Positions 1 to 5,820 are shown, counted from the first letter of the stretch. The stretch is 5,820 nt of DNA from Ignatzschineria sp. (GCA_030151245.1 JASLEF010000224.1:1-5820), one strand, 5' to 3'. Numbers and translations: made by a program. The notes: a model not told the origin generated them from the letters alone.

Positions 1-63
1 TTTCAAGATGCGCCCTCGTGTAAATTATATGTGAATTTACCGCAGAGCGATCTTGAAGAATAA
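1..63 (+). CDS. C-terminal end of an upstream gene (partial, unidentified)
   Basis: Reading from base 1, the + strand is open for 20 codons and ends at TAA (61-63). The visible tail ends ...KLYVNLPQSDLEE. The other two + frames hit stops within this stretch. The reading is supported mainly by a strong stem-loop that begins one base after the stop codon, as expected for a gene followed directly by its terminator. Twenty residues are too few to assign a family and I do not recognise the tail. One minus-strand frame is also open here, so coding on this strand is likely but not proven. Confidence 0.45.
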   Translation, partial: FQDAPSCKLYVNLPQSDLEE

Positions 64-64
64 C

Positions 65-106
65 CTAGGAACCTACGCCTTACAAAACGTAGGTCCCTAG
101 AATTTT
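65..106 (+). terminator. Intrinsic terminator, possibly bidirectional
   Basis: The left arm (65-77, CTAGGAACCTACG) pairs with the right arm (88-100, CGTAGGTCCCTAG) over 13 positions with one A/C mismatch, closing a 10-nt loop. On the + strand it is followed by AATTTT (101-106), a short U-tract. Read on the minus strand, the same hairpin is followed by GTTATTCTT, so it could also stop transcripts arriving from tenA. It lies directly after the stop at 61-63. The stem is strong; the U-tract is modest in both directions. Confidence 0.7.
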
Positions 107-361
107 AAGCCTATCGTGTCCCCATTTTTTCTTATTATTTGGGACTGATACTTCTACTCACCATATTTACTAAGCCGTGAAAGTATATTCTTTCTTTAGC
201 CTAGTCCTCCTTTGAATGCTCTTAGATTGTGGTGATACTTTTTTAATATTTTTTATCAATCTAATCGCAAAATTTTATGAGCCGACACCTCTATGATTAT
301 CTGATCCCATAAAAAATTGCAAACTTTCTGCGTAAATAAATGTGGAGAAAAATGTAACGAA

Positions 362-375
362 TTGATATTTATCAA
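362..375. promoter_or_regulatory. Perfect FNR/ANR-type box TTGAT-N4-ATCAA
   Basis: The sequence TTGATATTTATCAA is an exact match to the FNR consensus inverted repeat TTGAT-N4-ATCAA, bound by oxygen-sensing FNR/ANR regulators of the CRP family. If it activated a class II promoter on the minus strand (box centre at -41.5), transcription would start near 327 and the -10 would fall near 340-335, where TTTATT is a 4/6 match. On the + strand, a start near 410 would lie inside the 3' end of tenA and the -10 is poorer. No open reading frame begins at a suitable distance on either side. The match is seen directly; binding and regulation are inferred, and AT-rich DNA makes chance matches easier. Confidence 0.4.
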
Positions 376-378
376 ATT

Positions 379-394
379 ATATTGCATGCAATAT
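379..394. repeat. 16-bp perfect palindrome ATATTGCATGCAATAT
   Basis: The 16 bases are exactly self-complementary, and the symmetry breaks immediately outside them. The centre is 18 bp from the centre of the FNR-type box and 12 bp beyond the tenA stop. It could be an operator for a dimeric regulator or, in RNA, a small hairpin (6-bp stem ATATTG/CAATAT, loop CATG). Low GC and the lack of a following U-tract argue against a normal terminator. I do not recognise the regulator. Confidence 0.4.
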
Positions 395-406
395 GACACT
401 TTTTTA

Positions 407-1042
407 TTAATGCATTTGATAGCAACTATCCCAAAACTTTTGATCTAAAATCGCCCCCTTTTCATACCATTGATGCATCGCAGTAATAGTTGCTAGATCT
501 GCGTTTTTAGCATATTGGTCGCACATCTCTCGTAATCTGGTAACCGATTCTAAATGCTCTATTCCTGCATAGGTCTCTATCCACTGTAGATAGGGATTGT
601 CTTGACGAGTATGTTGCTCATAAATGTAAATCCCCAACTGTTGATAGATTAAAAAGCAGGGTAGCATGCCGGCAAGCGCTAGTGATAGTGGTAACGTTTC
701 AAGAGTCGCATTATATTGAATAAATTCAATGCATGTTACCGTAGGTCTAATATTTTGCAGTGGTTTTTGTAGGTAAAGATCATGAAGGGCATGCTCTTGT
801 GCCATATTATCTTGGATAAAATCGTGGAAATAAGCTTTAAACTTAGGCTCTTCAATTCTCCCAGAGATGGTTTGTAATAGCTTCGTAAAAGCTTGAAGAT
901 AGAGCGCATCTTGCTCGATATAGAAGTGAAATCGGGCGATATCTAGCTGACCATTAATCAGCTCTTGAATGAAGGGTTGTTGTTGCGTGACCCTATAGAT
1001 CGGAAGATGCTTGTGCCAAGTAAGAGCGCTCCATGGTGACAT
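407..1042 (-). CDS. tenA: TenA/thiaminase II family protein (aminopyrimidine aminohydrolase)
   Basis: The 211-residue protein has the usual TenA length. TenA enzymes hydrolyse 4-amino-5-aminomethyl-2-methylpyrimidine, a thiamin breakdown product, to the HMP pyrimidine used in thiamin salvage, and can cleave thiamin; they are soluble, all-helical and cytoplasmic. Seen here: the N-terminal PFIQELINGQL segment (23-33), QDALYLQAF with Asp45 and Tyr48 at the pyrimidine-binding positions, Tyr110 in FIQYNATL, and LPCFLIY with the catalytic-type Cys129 and Tyr133. Tyr158 lies in WIETYAG and the C-terminal DQKFWDSCY follows. Aligned by eye to Bacillus subtilis TenA, the conserved Glu205 position is Asp200, a conservative change. 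The ATG at 1042 lies 7 nt after the methyltransferase stop, with a weak AAGAGA upstream, so translational coupling is likely. There is no TPP riboswitch upstream. The family is secure; exact substrate and activity are not. Confidence 0.9.
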   Translation of the reverse strand: MSPWSALTWHKHLPIYRVTQQQPFIQELINGQLDIARFHFYIEQDALYLQAFTKLLQTISGRIEEPKFKAYFHDFIQDNMAQEHALHDLYLQKPLQNIRPTVTCIEFIQYNATLETLPLSLALAGMLPCFLIYQQLGIYIYEQHTRQDNPYLQWIETYAGIEHLESVTRLREMCDQYAKNADLATITAMHQWYEKGAILDQKFWDSCYQMH

Positions 1043-1049
1043 TGTTCAA

Positions 1050-1757
1050 TTATCTCTTATAAGCGCAGATGGCGACATAATCCCCTTTATCGAATCCTTC
1101 AATAGGTTCTTCGGCGATATCATCTGAATAGATAGGGTGGGTTGTGAGTGTTTGGAAGTACTCAAAATTAGAGAAGCCTACTTTTTGTAGGAGGGAGATT
1201 TTTTCTTGTGTGGTTCGCCAATTGGCTTGAGCCACTAACTCAATGGGATACGGATTGCGTGGATAAACATCTTTTAAGAGAGGATGATCCCATGAGCCTA
1301 CTGCTTTTGCGAGATTATAGAGTAACCCATAACCGCTCTCTTTAGGGATATCAATGACAATAATTTTTCCGCCGTGATTGAGGGCCTGATAACTCTGGGT
1401 AAGTGCTTTTTCTAAATCAGTAATATATCCAGGGCAGCCATTATAGATAATGGTGTCATACTTCTTTCCTTCATACTCAAAAGCTTCTGCTGTTGAGATG
1501 GTGACATTAATTCCCCGTTTTGCAGCAATACTTGCCATATCTTGTGAGGGTTCTAAGCCATTTTGAATAGTAATGCCATATTCTTGACGCAAAATAGATT
1601 CAAATAAACCACTACCACAACCCACTGAGAAGATATTTTGACAACCTTCTAATGTTTTAGCGACTAATTTGACTTCTGATAAAAGAACGTTGGGGTTTTC
1701 TAAAAACCAACGGTCATATTTTTCGGCATATTGATCAAAGCTTTTGGGATTCATCAT
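1050..1757 (-). CDS. Class I SAM-dependent methyltransferase, substrate unknown
   Basis: The 235-residue protein has the Rossmann-fold methyltransferase layout. An N-terminal FDQYAEKYDRW segment (7-17), common in small-molecule methyltransferases, precedes motif I, IFSVGCGSGLFE (42-53), the glycine-rich SAM loop. Glu69 in GLEPSQDM is the likely ribose-binding acid. Acidic AEAFEYEGKKYDTIIYN (90-106) corresponds to motifs II/III, ALNHGGKIIVIDIP (125-138) is the post-motif strand, and WRTTQEKISLLQKVGF is the typical C-terminal helix. There is no membrane segment or signal peptide. Two Met codons are adjacent at the start; the first (1757) is preferred because GAGAG lies 9 nt upstream. It is the first gene of a two-gene unit with tenA, which suggests a role in pyrimidine or thiamin-related metabolism, but that is inference from context only. 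The sequence resembles the Methyltransf_11/25 type rather than any enzyme I can name. Confidence 0.85.
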   Translation of the reverse strand: MMNPKSFDQYAEKYDRWFLENPNVLLSEVKLVAKTLEGCQNIFSVGCGSGLFESILRQEYGITIQNGLEPSQDMASIAAKRGINVTISTAEAFEYEGKKYDTIIYNGCPGYITDLEKALTQSYQALNHGGKIIVIDIPKESGYGLLYNLAKAVGSWDHPLLKDVYPRNPYPIELVAQANWRTTQEKISLLQKVGFSNFEYFQTLTTHPIYSDDIAEEPIEGFDKGDYVAICAYKR

Positions 1758-2037
1758 GGTTATGAACTCTCGATTTCAATAGAAGTTAAAGAGGCAAGTG
1801 TAGCATATCACTGTGATGGGGCCGTGAAGAGAAGTCGCGGGTATCAGAGGATAACTTGATTTGTGAAAATATATTTTAATAATTCAACACGTTATCTTTG
1901 GAGCTTTCTGTGTCATAAAAAGAAGAAAGCGGAAATATCTAAGGTCACTGATTGCTATCAGAGACGTAGAGCGATATTGTCAATGTCATGTAGGATTATT
2001 TAGATCATCATATTGTGTGTGGAAGGGTTAAGAAACG
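1758..2037. promoter_or_regulatory. Divergent promoter region between methyltransferase and transporter
   Basis: This 280-bp gap must hold the promoters of both flanking units, but no strong sigma70 pair stands out. Toward the transporter, TTGTCA (1977-1982) is a 5/6 match to a -35 with only a poor TTAGAT (2000-2005) 17 nt downstream. Toward the methyltransferase, TATGCT or TACACT near 1800-1810 on the minus strand are weak -10 candidates. An 11-bp interrupted palindrome, ATCACTGTGAT (1807-1817), overlaps these and could be an operator. A 7-bp inverted repeat, GCTTTCT (1903-1909) with AGAAAGC (1924-1930), lies mid-region. No riboswitch (TPP, FMN or other) is recognisable on either strand. Confidence 0.3.
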
Positions 2038-2844
2038 ATGGGCATTGAATTATTGATTTTTTTATTATTAGGTTGTGTAATTGGATTAATCTCTGGGTTA
2101 TTAGGGGTTGGTGGTGGAACAGTAGTCGTGCCGACACTAGTATTTTTCCTTGTTTCTCAAGGGGTTGATCCTACACTGATAATGAAAATTGCTCTAGGGA
2201 CTTCTTTTGCAGTCGTAGGGATTACTAGTTTGTCATCAGTGATTGCACATCAACGCCGGGGATCCGTTGTTTGGCCTGTGGTTTTTTTAATGGGCATTGG
2301 GGCGATTATTGGAGTTGCGGTGGGAAGCCGTGTTGTGAGCGTGATGAGTGATGTTGTTTTACAGCTCTTTTTCTGTGTATTCCTAGCTTATACGATTATT
2401 AATATGTTGCGTTCAGCCTCAAAAAAAGAAGCAGATGCGGTATCTGGGGTACCAAAACCTGTTTATTTAGGGGCAGGGGGCATTATTGGATTTATCTCTA
2501 GTTTTGTTGGAATTGGCGGTGGTGTGATGATTGTGCCAGTCTTGAGTAAAATTGGTTACAAGATGAAGAATGCCATCGCATCTTCTTCAGCAATAGGAAT
2601 GTTGATGGCCGCTGCTGGCGCAGTAAGTGCCTTAGTTAATGGATGGGGGATGGAAAATGTGCCAGAAGGATCTGCAGGCTTTGTTTTTCTTCCTGCGGTG
2701 ATAGGACTCTCTTTAACAAGTGTTATTTTTGCACCTCTTGGAGCAAAGTTGGTCTATATCTTACCGGTAAAATCCATTCGCCAAATTTTTGCAGGATTTT
2801 TAACGATTATTCTAGTCGTATTTATCTACAATAACTTTATTTAA
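2038..2844 (+). CDS. TSUP/TauE-SafE family membrane transporter
   Basis: The 268-residue protein is very hydrophobic, with about eight predicted transmembrane segments (near 3-40, 48-70, 77-100, 106-124, 142-169, 178-201, 212-236 and 246-267). It belongs to the TSUP (TauE/SafE, DUF81) family, whose characterised members move sulfite, sulfoacetate, sulfonates or related organosulfur anions across the inner membrane. The internal duplication typical of the family is plain: GLISGLLGVGGGTVVVP (16-32) is echoed by GFISSFVGIGGGVMIVP (151-167). The conserved AH..RG.V.W stretch lies at 70-79. The ATG at 2038 is preceded by GGAAGGG (2021-2027) at about 10 nt. It stands alone, divergent from the methyltransferase and closed by the terminator at 2939-2978. 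No neighbour identifies the substrate, so the family is certain and the cargo unknown. TSUP proteins are also often over-annotated simply as sulfite exporters. Confidence 0.92.
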   Translation: MGIELLIFLLLGCVIGLISGLLGVGGGTVVVPTLVFFLVSQGVDPTLIMKIALGTSFAVVGITSLSSVIAHQRRGSVVWPVVFLMGIGAIIGVAVGSRVVSVMSDVVLQLFFCVFLAYTIINMLRSASKKEADAVSGVPKPVYLGAGGIIGFISSFVGIGGGVMIVPVLSKIGYKMKNAIASSSAIGMLMAAAGAVSALVNGWGMENVPEGSAGFVFLPAVIGLSLTSVIFAPLGAKLVYILPVKSIRQIFAGFLTIILVVFIYNNFI

Positions 2845-2924
2845 TACGCTTCAATTGATTCAAGCGAGAAGAGGATATCAGCTCACTTGTGCTCTTTTAA
2901 AGAGAATTCAGGAAAAAGCATGAA

Positions 2925-3110
2925 CTAAAAATCAAAAGCCTTAGGAGTGAGTGGTTCAATCTCCTGAGGTCTTTTTTTGAGTTCTTGCCGCCGATATTTT
3001 ATGTCATTTTGAGGGCGGATACTTTCCCTAGGGTGTTTGGTAATAACTTTTTTAACCCCTTTTGATACTTCATTCATATTGTTTATATTAATAATCTTCA
3101 CGAGAGTCAC
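2925..3110 (-). CDS. Doubtful small hypothetical protein, 61 aa or 50 aa
   Basis: An open frame runs from a GTG at 3110, or from an internal ATG at 3077 (50 residues), to TAG at 2925-2927. The product would be strongly basic and polar, with a KYRRQELKKRP stretch and the C-terminus TPKAFDF; no membrane segment, signal or known domain is visible. Neither start has a recognisable Shine-Dalgarno sequence. The codons include several usually rare ones (AGG, AGA, CGG, ATA). The transporter terminator lies within its C-terminal third, so much of this sequence is already explained by another function. Small Arg/Lys-rich proteins of this look do occur in gammaproteobacteria, so it is not excluded. I do not recognise it. 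Confidence 0.22.
   Translation of the reverse strand: MTLVKIININNMNEVSKGVKKVITKHPRESIRPQNDIKYRRQELKKRPQEIEPLTPKAFDF
2939..2978 (+). terminator. Rho-independent terminator of the TSUP transporter gene
   Basis: CCTTAGGAG (2939-2947) pairs with CTCCTGAGG (2961-2969) in nine base pairs, one a G-U wobble, around a 13-nt loop. It is followed by TC and seven consecutive T (2972-2978). AAAA just before the stem can pair with part of the T run. This is a textbook intrinsic terminator for the + strand, 94 nt after the transporter stop, and it insulates polA from the transporter. On the minus strand the wobble becomes a C/A mismatch and the tail is CTTTTGATTTTT, so weaker reverse termination is possible. 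Confidence 0.8.
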
Positions 3111-3132
3111 AGCGTTTGTCTTGCTTTTTTTG

Positions 3133-3138
3133 TATAAT
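3133..3138 (+). promoter_or_regulatory. Candidate polA promoter -10 (TATAAT)
   Basis: A consensus TATAAT lies 70 nt before the polA ATG, placing the start site near 3145 with a leader of roughly 64 nt. No good -35 hexamer is found 16-18 nt upstream; TTTGTC (3115-3120) resembles one but is too close. It is the only strong promoter element between the upstream terminator and polA, which must have its own promoter. The element is seen directly and its use is inferred. Confidence 0.4.
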
Positions 3139-3208
3139 CATCTCACTTATCATTTTTTAAATTCCTCTGTGTGTTAATGCAGAGTTGAAGCATAAAGGTT
3201 CTTACAGC

Positions 3209-5820
3209 ATGTCGAAAACATTCTTAGTCGTTGATGGCTCTAACTTCTTATTCCGAGCATTTCACGCATTACCACCGCTTAAAAGCCCAGATGGCAGACC
3301 AACGGGGGCAATTCGGGGGGTGATTAATATGTTTGAGAAATTGATGCGAGAATTTAATCCTGATTATCTTGGCGTTATTTTTGATGCCAGTGGAAAGAGT
3401 TTTCGCAGTGATATTTATGAGGATTATAAAGCGCATAGACCACCTATGCCGGATGATTTACGGGATCAGATAGAACCTTTGTTTGAGATTATTGATCTTT
3501 TAGGCTATCCCCGAATTTCTATTCCGGGTATTGAAGCGGATGATGTGATTGCCACATTAGCATTGGAGGCAAAAGAGAAAGGAATCCGAACGATCATTGC
3601 ATCAAGTGATAAGGATTTAGCACAGTTGGTAGAAGACGGTGTGATTACGATGTATGACGGCATGAAAAATGAGATGTTAGGTCGTGCAGAAGTTTTTGAA
3701 AAGTATGGTGTCTATCCGGAGCAAGTGCGAGATTACCTTTCGCTTATGGGGGACAGTGCGGATAATATTCCTGGAATTCAAGGTGTTGGGCCTAAAACCG
3801 CAGCGAAATGGATTCATGAATATGGTTCCCTGGAAGGCATTGTTGAAAATGCAGAGAAGATTAAAGGGAAAGTTGGCGAAAGATTGCGAGATAGTCTGGA
3901 TATTTTGGAGCTTTCAAAAATATTGACCACATTGCATATTACGCCAGAGTTGCCACTTAAGGTAGAAGAATTAAAGCGAAAAGATCAATTTACAGATCGT
4001 TTGCGAGATATCTATCAAGATTTAGGGTTTCGTCAATTATTAATAGGATTAGATAATGCCGGTGATGAGCCTGCAAAAAGTTTTGTTCCACCTGTAGCAA
4101 AGGGGACTAAAGCAGCTGAAGAGAGTGGGAATGATTGGGTTAATCCCACAATGCCGGCAACAATAAATTATCAAACTATTACGACAATGGATGCATTGCA
4201 AGATTTTTTAGCCTTAGTGCCAAATGCGGCGATCTTAGCGCTCGATACTGAAACAGATGGTTTGGAGTTTATGCGTTCCAACTTAGTGGGGATTTCGCTC
4301 TCTGTTGCGCCGGGAGATGCGGTCTATATTCCCTTTAAGCAAGCAGGGCTTGAGAATCCGCTCTTAATTGAAGAGGTGATGCCACTTCTAAAGCCGATTT
4401 TAGAAGATGAATCCATCCCGAAAGTAGGGCAAAACATTAAGTTCGATTGGCATATCTTAAAGCGTTATGGGGCGGAGATCCGCGGGATTCATGATGATAC
4501 GATGTTGGCGAGCTATATTTTAGATCCCACCGGGAATCGTCATAATATGGATGCGCTTGCGGAGCTTTATCTCGGTTTTAAAACCACGCCTTTTGAAGCA
4601 ATTGCCGGCAAAGGAAAGTCGCAAAAGACCTTTGATGAGATTGATCTTGAAACGGCGAGTTTTTATGCTGCAGAAGATGCGGATATTACCTTACAATTGC
4701 AACGCAGTATTGTGCCTCGCTTAAAAGCAGAGTCTGGCCAATATTCTGTTTATCAAGATATTGAAGTGCCGTTGATCTCTGTGCTTGCCAAGATGGAACA
4801 TGAAGGAATTATGGTGGATGCTGCGCATTTGGAAGCATTGAGTGTGGAGTTTGGCGAGAATTTGGCAGCGCTCGAAAAAGAGGCTTATGAGCTTGCGGGC
4901 GAAGAGTTTAATATGAGCTCATCCAAACAGGTGGGAGAGATCCTCTTTGAAAAGCTTGAGCTCCCGATCATTAAGAAAACGCCTAAAGGTGCGCCCTCAA
5001 CCGCTGAGGATGTTTTGGTGAAGCTGGCTGAAGATTATCCCTTGCCCAAAATTATTATGGAGTATCGAGAGTTCTCAAAATTACGCTCAACCTATACTGA
5101 TTCGTTAGTGGCGGAGATCAACCCTGATACGGCGCGTGTGCATAGCTCCTTTAACCAAGCGCAAACCAGTACAGGTCGCCTCTCATCGTCGAATCCTAAC
5201 TTACAAAATATTCCGATTCGCACCAAAGAAGGTCGTCGTATTCGTGAAGCATTTGTGGCAAAAGAGGGTTCAATCTTACTTGCAGCGGACTACTCACAAG
5301 TGGAGCTCCGTTTAATGGCGCATTTTGCACAAGATGAAGTGATGATGAAGGCTTTCCGTGAGGGCAAGGATATCCATGCGGCAACCGCTTCAGAAGTATT
5401 TGGTCTTCCGCTAGACAAAGTGACGGGCGATGAACGTCGTGCGGCAAAAGCAATTAACTTCGGTTTAATTTATGGTATGGGCGCGTTTGGTTTAGCAAAA
5501 CAGCTCGGCATCTCTCGTTCGCAAGCGCAAGAGTATATTAGTCTCTATTTCAGCCGTTATACGGGCGTGCTTAATTATATGGATGAGTCAAAAGAGAAAG
5601 CGAAAGAACATGGTTATGTGGAGACGCTTTTGGGACGTAGACTCTATTTGCCGGGGATTCATAGCTCGAACGCGATCGCAAGATCAGGTGCAGAGCGCGT
5701 GGCGATTAACGCACCGCTTCAAGGAACAGCTGCCGACATTATTAAACTTGCGATGTTAAAAGTGGATGCTTCATTGAAAGCCCATCCGGAGATCAATGCA
5801 AAAATGCTCCTGCAGGTGCA
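3209..5820 (+). CDS. polA: DNA polymerase I (partial, 3' end beyond the window)
   Basis: The 870 complete codons visible encode DNA polymerase I, the cytoplasmic enzyme that removes RNA primers, fills gaps and acts in excision repair. The 5'-3' exonuclease domain (about 1-290) has Asp9, Asp59 in FDASGKSF, EADD (109-112), SSDKD with Asp134/Asp136 and GDSADN from Asp182, then a helix-hairpin-helix IPGIQGVGPKTA. After a linker, the 3'-5' proofreading domain is intact: Asp346/Glu348 in LDTETDG, Asp413 in GQNIKFDW, Tyr486 and Asp490 in YAAEDAD. In the polymerase domain, motif A has Asp694 and Glu699 (DYSQVELR), and motif B has Arg743, Lys747, Phe751 and Tyr755. Phe751 corresponds to E. coli Phe762. 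The window ends two bases into the His codon of the expected QVHDE motif C, so the second catalytic Asp is not seen. About 60 residues are missing relative to E. coli (928). The ATG is preceded by AAAGG (3194-3198) at 10 nt. The frame is unbroken. Confidence 0.98.
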   Translation, partial: MSKTFLVVDGSNFLFRAFHALPPLKSPDGRPTGAIRGVINMFEKLMREFNPDYLGVIFDASGKSFRSDIYEDYKAHRPPMPDDLRDQIEPLFEIIDLLGYPRISIPGIEADDVIATLALEAKEKGIRTIIASSDKDLAQLVEDGVITMYDGMKNEMLGRAEVFEKYGVYPEQVRDYLSLMGDSADNIPGIQGVGPKTAAKWIHEYGSLEGIVENAEKIKGKVGERLRDSLDILELSKILTTLHITPELPLKVEELKRKDQFTDRLRDIYQDLGFRQLLIGLDNAGDEPAKSFVPPVAKGTKAAEESGNDWVNPTMPATINYQTITTMDALQDFLALVPNAAILALDTETDGLEFMRSNLVGISLSVAPGDAVYIPFKQAGLENPLLIEEVMPLLKPILEDESIPKVGQNIKFDWHILKRYGAEIRGIHDDTMLASYILDPTGNRHNMDALAELYLGFKTTPFEAIAGKGKSQKTFDEIDLETASFYAAEDADITLQLQRSIVPRLKAESGQYSVYQDIEVPLISVLAKMEHEGIMVDAAHLEALSVEFGENLAALEKEAYELAGEEFNMSSSKQVGEILFEKLELPIIKKTPKGAPSTAEDVLVKLAEDYPLPKIIMEYREFSKLRSTYTDSLVAEINPDTARVHSSFNQAQTSTGRLSSSNPNLQNIPIRTKEGRRIREAFVAKEGSILLAADYSQVELRLMAHFAQDEVMMKAFREGKDIHAATASEVFGLPLDKVTGDERRAAKAINFGLIYGMGAFGLAKQLGISRSQAQEYISLYFSRYTGVLNYMDESKEKAKEHGYVETLLGRRLYLPGIHSSNAIARSGAERVAINAPLQGTAADIIKLAMLKVDASLKAHPEINAKMLLQV

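Larger units (their letters stand above)
107..406. other. AT-rich convergent intergenic region, no credible gene
   Basis: This gap lies between the 3' ends of two convergent units. I find no protein-coding gene. The best + reading (216-296, 26 codons, hydrophobic) has no ribosome-binding site. Besides the FNR-type box and the palindrome listed separately, it holds three weaker elements. One is a small inverted repeat, GTCCC (118-122) with GGGAC (141-145). The second is TAGATTG (223-229) with CAATCTA (257-263). The third is CCTCCTTT (206-213), a strong Shine-Dalgarno when read on the minus strand but with no start codon after it. No GC-rich terminator sits close behind tenA, so the tenA transcript may run through to the hairpin at 65-100. 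The region may simply be a long 3' untranslated region, or it may encode a small RNA. Confidence 0.5.
2845..3208. other. Intergenic region between transporter and polA
   Basis: This 364-nt gap holds the transporter terminator (2939-2978), a doubtful minus-strand small ORF (2925-3110) and the polA promoter region. The first 90 nt after the transporter stop contain only weak inverted repeats, for example CTCTTTTAAAGAG (2891-2903), and nothing I can assign. In the polA leader, CTCTGT (3165-3170) could pair with GCAGAG (3179-3184), giving a small hairpin about 25 nt before the polA start. It is too weak to call a regulator. Confidence 0.4.

Noticed and set aside
216..296. 26-codon hydrophobic reading frame in the left intergenic gap
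   Set aside because: There is no Shine-Dalgarno sequence before the ATG; the preceding bases are TCCTCCTTT, the complement of one. The length is within chance for AT-rich DNA.
1842..1963. Direct repeat TATCAGAG at 1842-1849 and 1956-1963
   Set aside because: It is only 8 bp, the copies are 114 bp apart, and neither has consistent flanks or spacing to a promoter, so chance explains it.
1758..2037. Possible TPP riboswitch upstream of the thiamin-related operon
   Set aside because: I looked on the minus strand for the CUGAGA core and the second conserved helix of the thi-box; neither is present.
2643..2834. Open frame of 63 codons on the + strand
   Set aside because: It lies entirely within the TSUP transporter gene in another frame, is Cys/Ser-rich with no domain, and the transporter reading is unambiguous.
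2850..2867. Imperfect hairpin GCTTCAATTGATTCAAGC soon after the transporter stop
   Set aside because: It has a C/C mismatch, a 2-nt loop and no U-tract. The real terminator is clearly at 2939-2978.
3684..3926. Open frame of 80 codons on the + strand
   Set aside because: It is an alternative frame inside the polA 5'-3' exonuclease region, where the polA protein sequence is conserved and continuous.
5196..5453. Open frame of 85 codons on the minus strand
   Set aside because: It is antisense to polymerase motifs A and B of polA, has a Pro/Leu/His-rich composition typical of an antisense shadow, and has no domain.
5805..5820. Apparent absence of polymerase motif C and of a polA stop codon
   Set aside because: This is caused by the window edge; the sequence stops inside the expected QVHDE motif and the frame is intact to the last base.

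Overview
The window looks like chromosomal DNA from a low-GC gammaproteobacterium. The best clue is polA, which encodes a full three-domain, proofreading-competent DNA polymerase I close to the enterobacterial type. The AT-rich codon use and intergenic DNA would suit a Cardiobacteriales-like lineage (for example Ignatzschineria or Wohlfahrtiimonas), but that placement is only a guess. There is no transposase, integrase, CRISPR array, tRNA or rRNA, and no obvious composition break.

Layout, left to right. Bases 1-63 read as the last 20 codons of an unidentified + strand gene, followed after one base by a strong stem-loop (65-106) that could terminate transcription from either side. Next is a 343-nt AT-rich gap (64-406) with no credible gene. 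It contains a perfect FNR-type box (362-375) and a 16-bp perfect palindrome (379-394), although no recognisable gene starts beside them. On the minus strand, a class I SAM-dependent methyltransferase (1757-1050) and a TenA/thiaminase II family protein (1042-407) are 7 nt apart and almost certainly cotranscribed. A 280-bp divergent intergenic region separates them from a + strand TSUP/TauE-SafE family membrane transporter (2038-2844). A convincing intrinsic terminator (2939-2978) ends the transporter transcript. The polA promoter region follows, with a TATAAT at 3133-3138, and then polA (3209 to the window end). polA is cut by the window edge just before the catalytic Asp of polymerase motif C.

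Functionally, TenA points to salvage of the thiamin pyrimidine moiety. The methyltransferase has no assignable substrate, but its operon position ties it to TenA. The transporter is a single-gene unit with its own terminator and unknown substrate. polA is a housekeeping DNA repair and replication gene. No clearly new biological system is visible. The most unusual signals are the FNR-type box in the convergent gap, which could drive a small RNA, and an apparent Glu-to-Asp change at the TenA C-terminal catalytic position.
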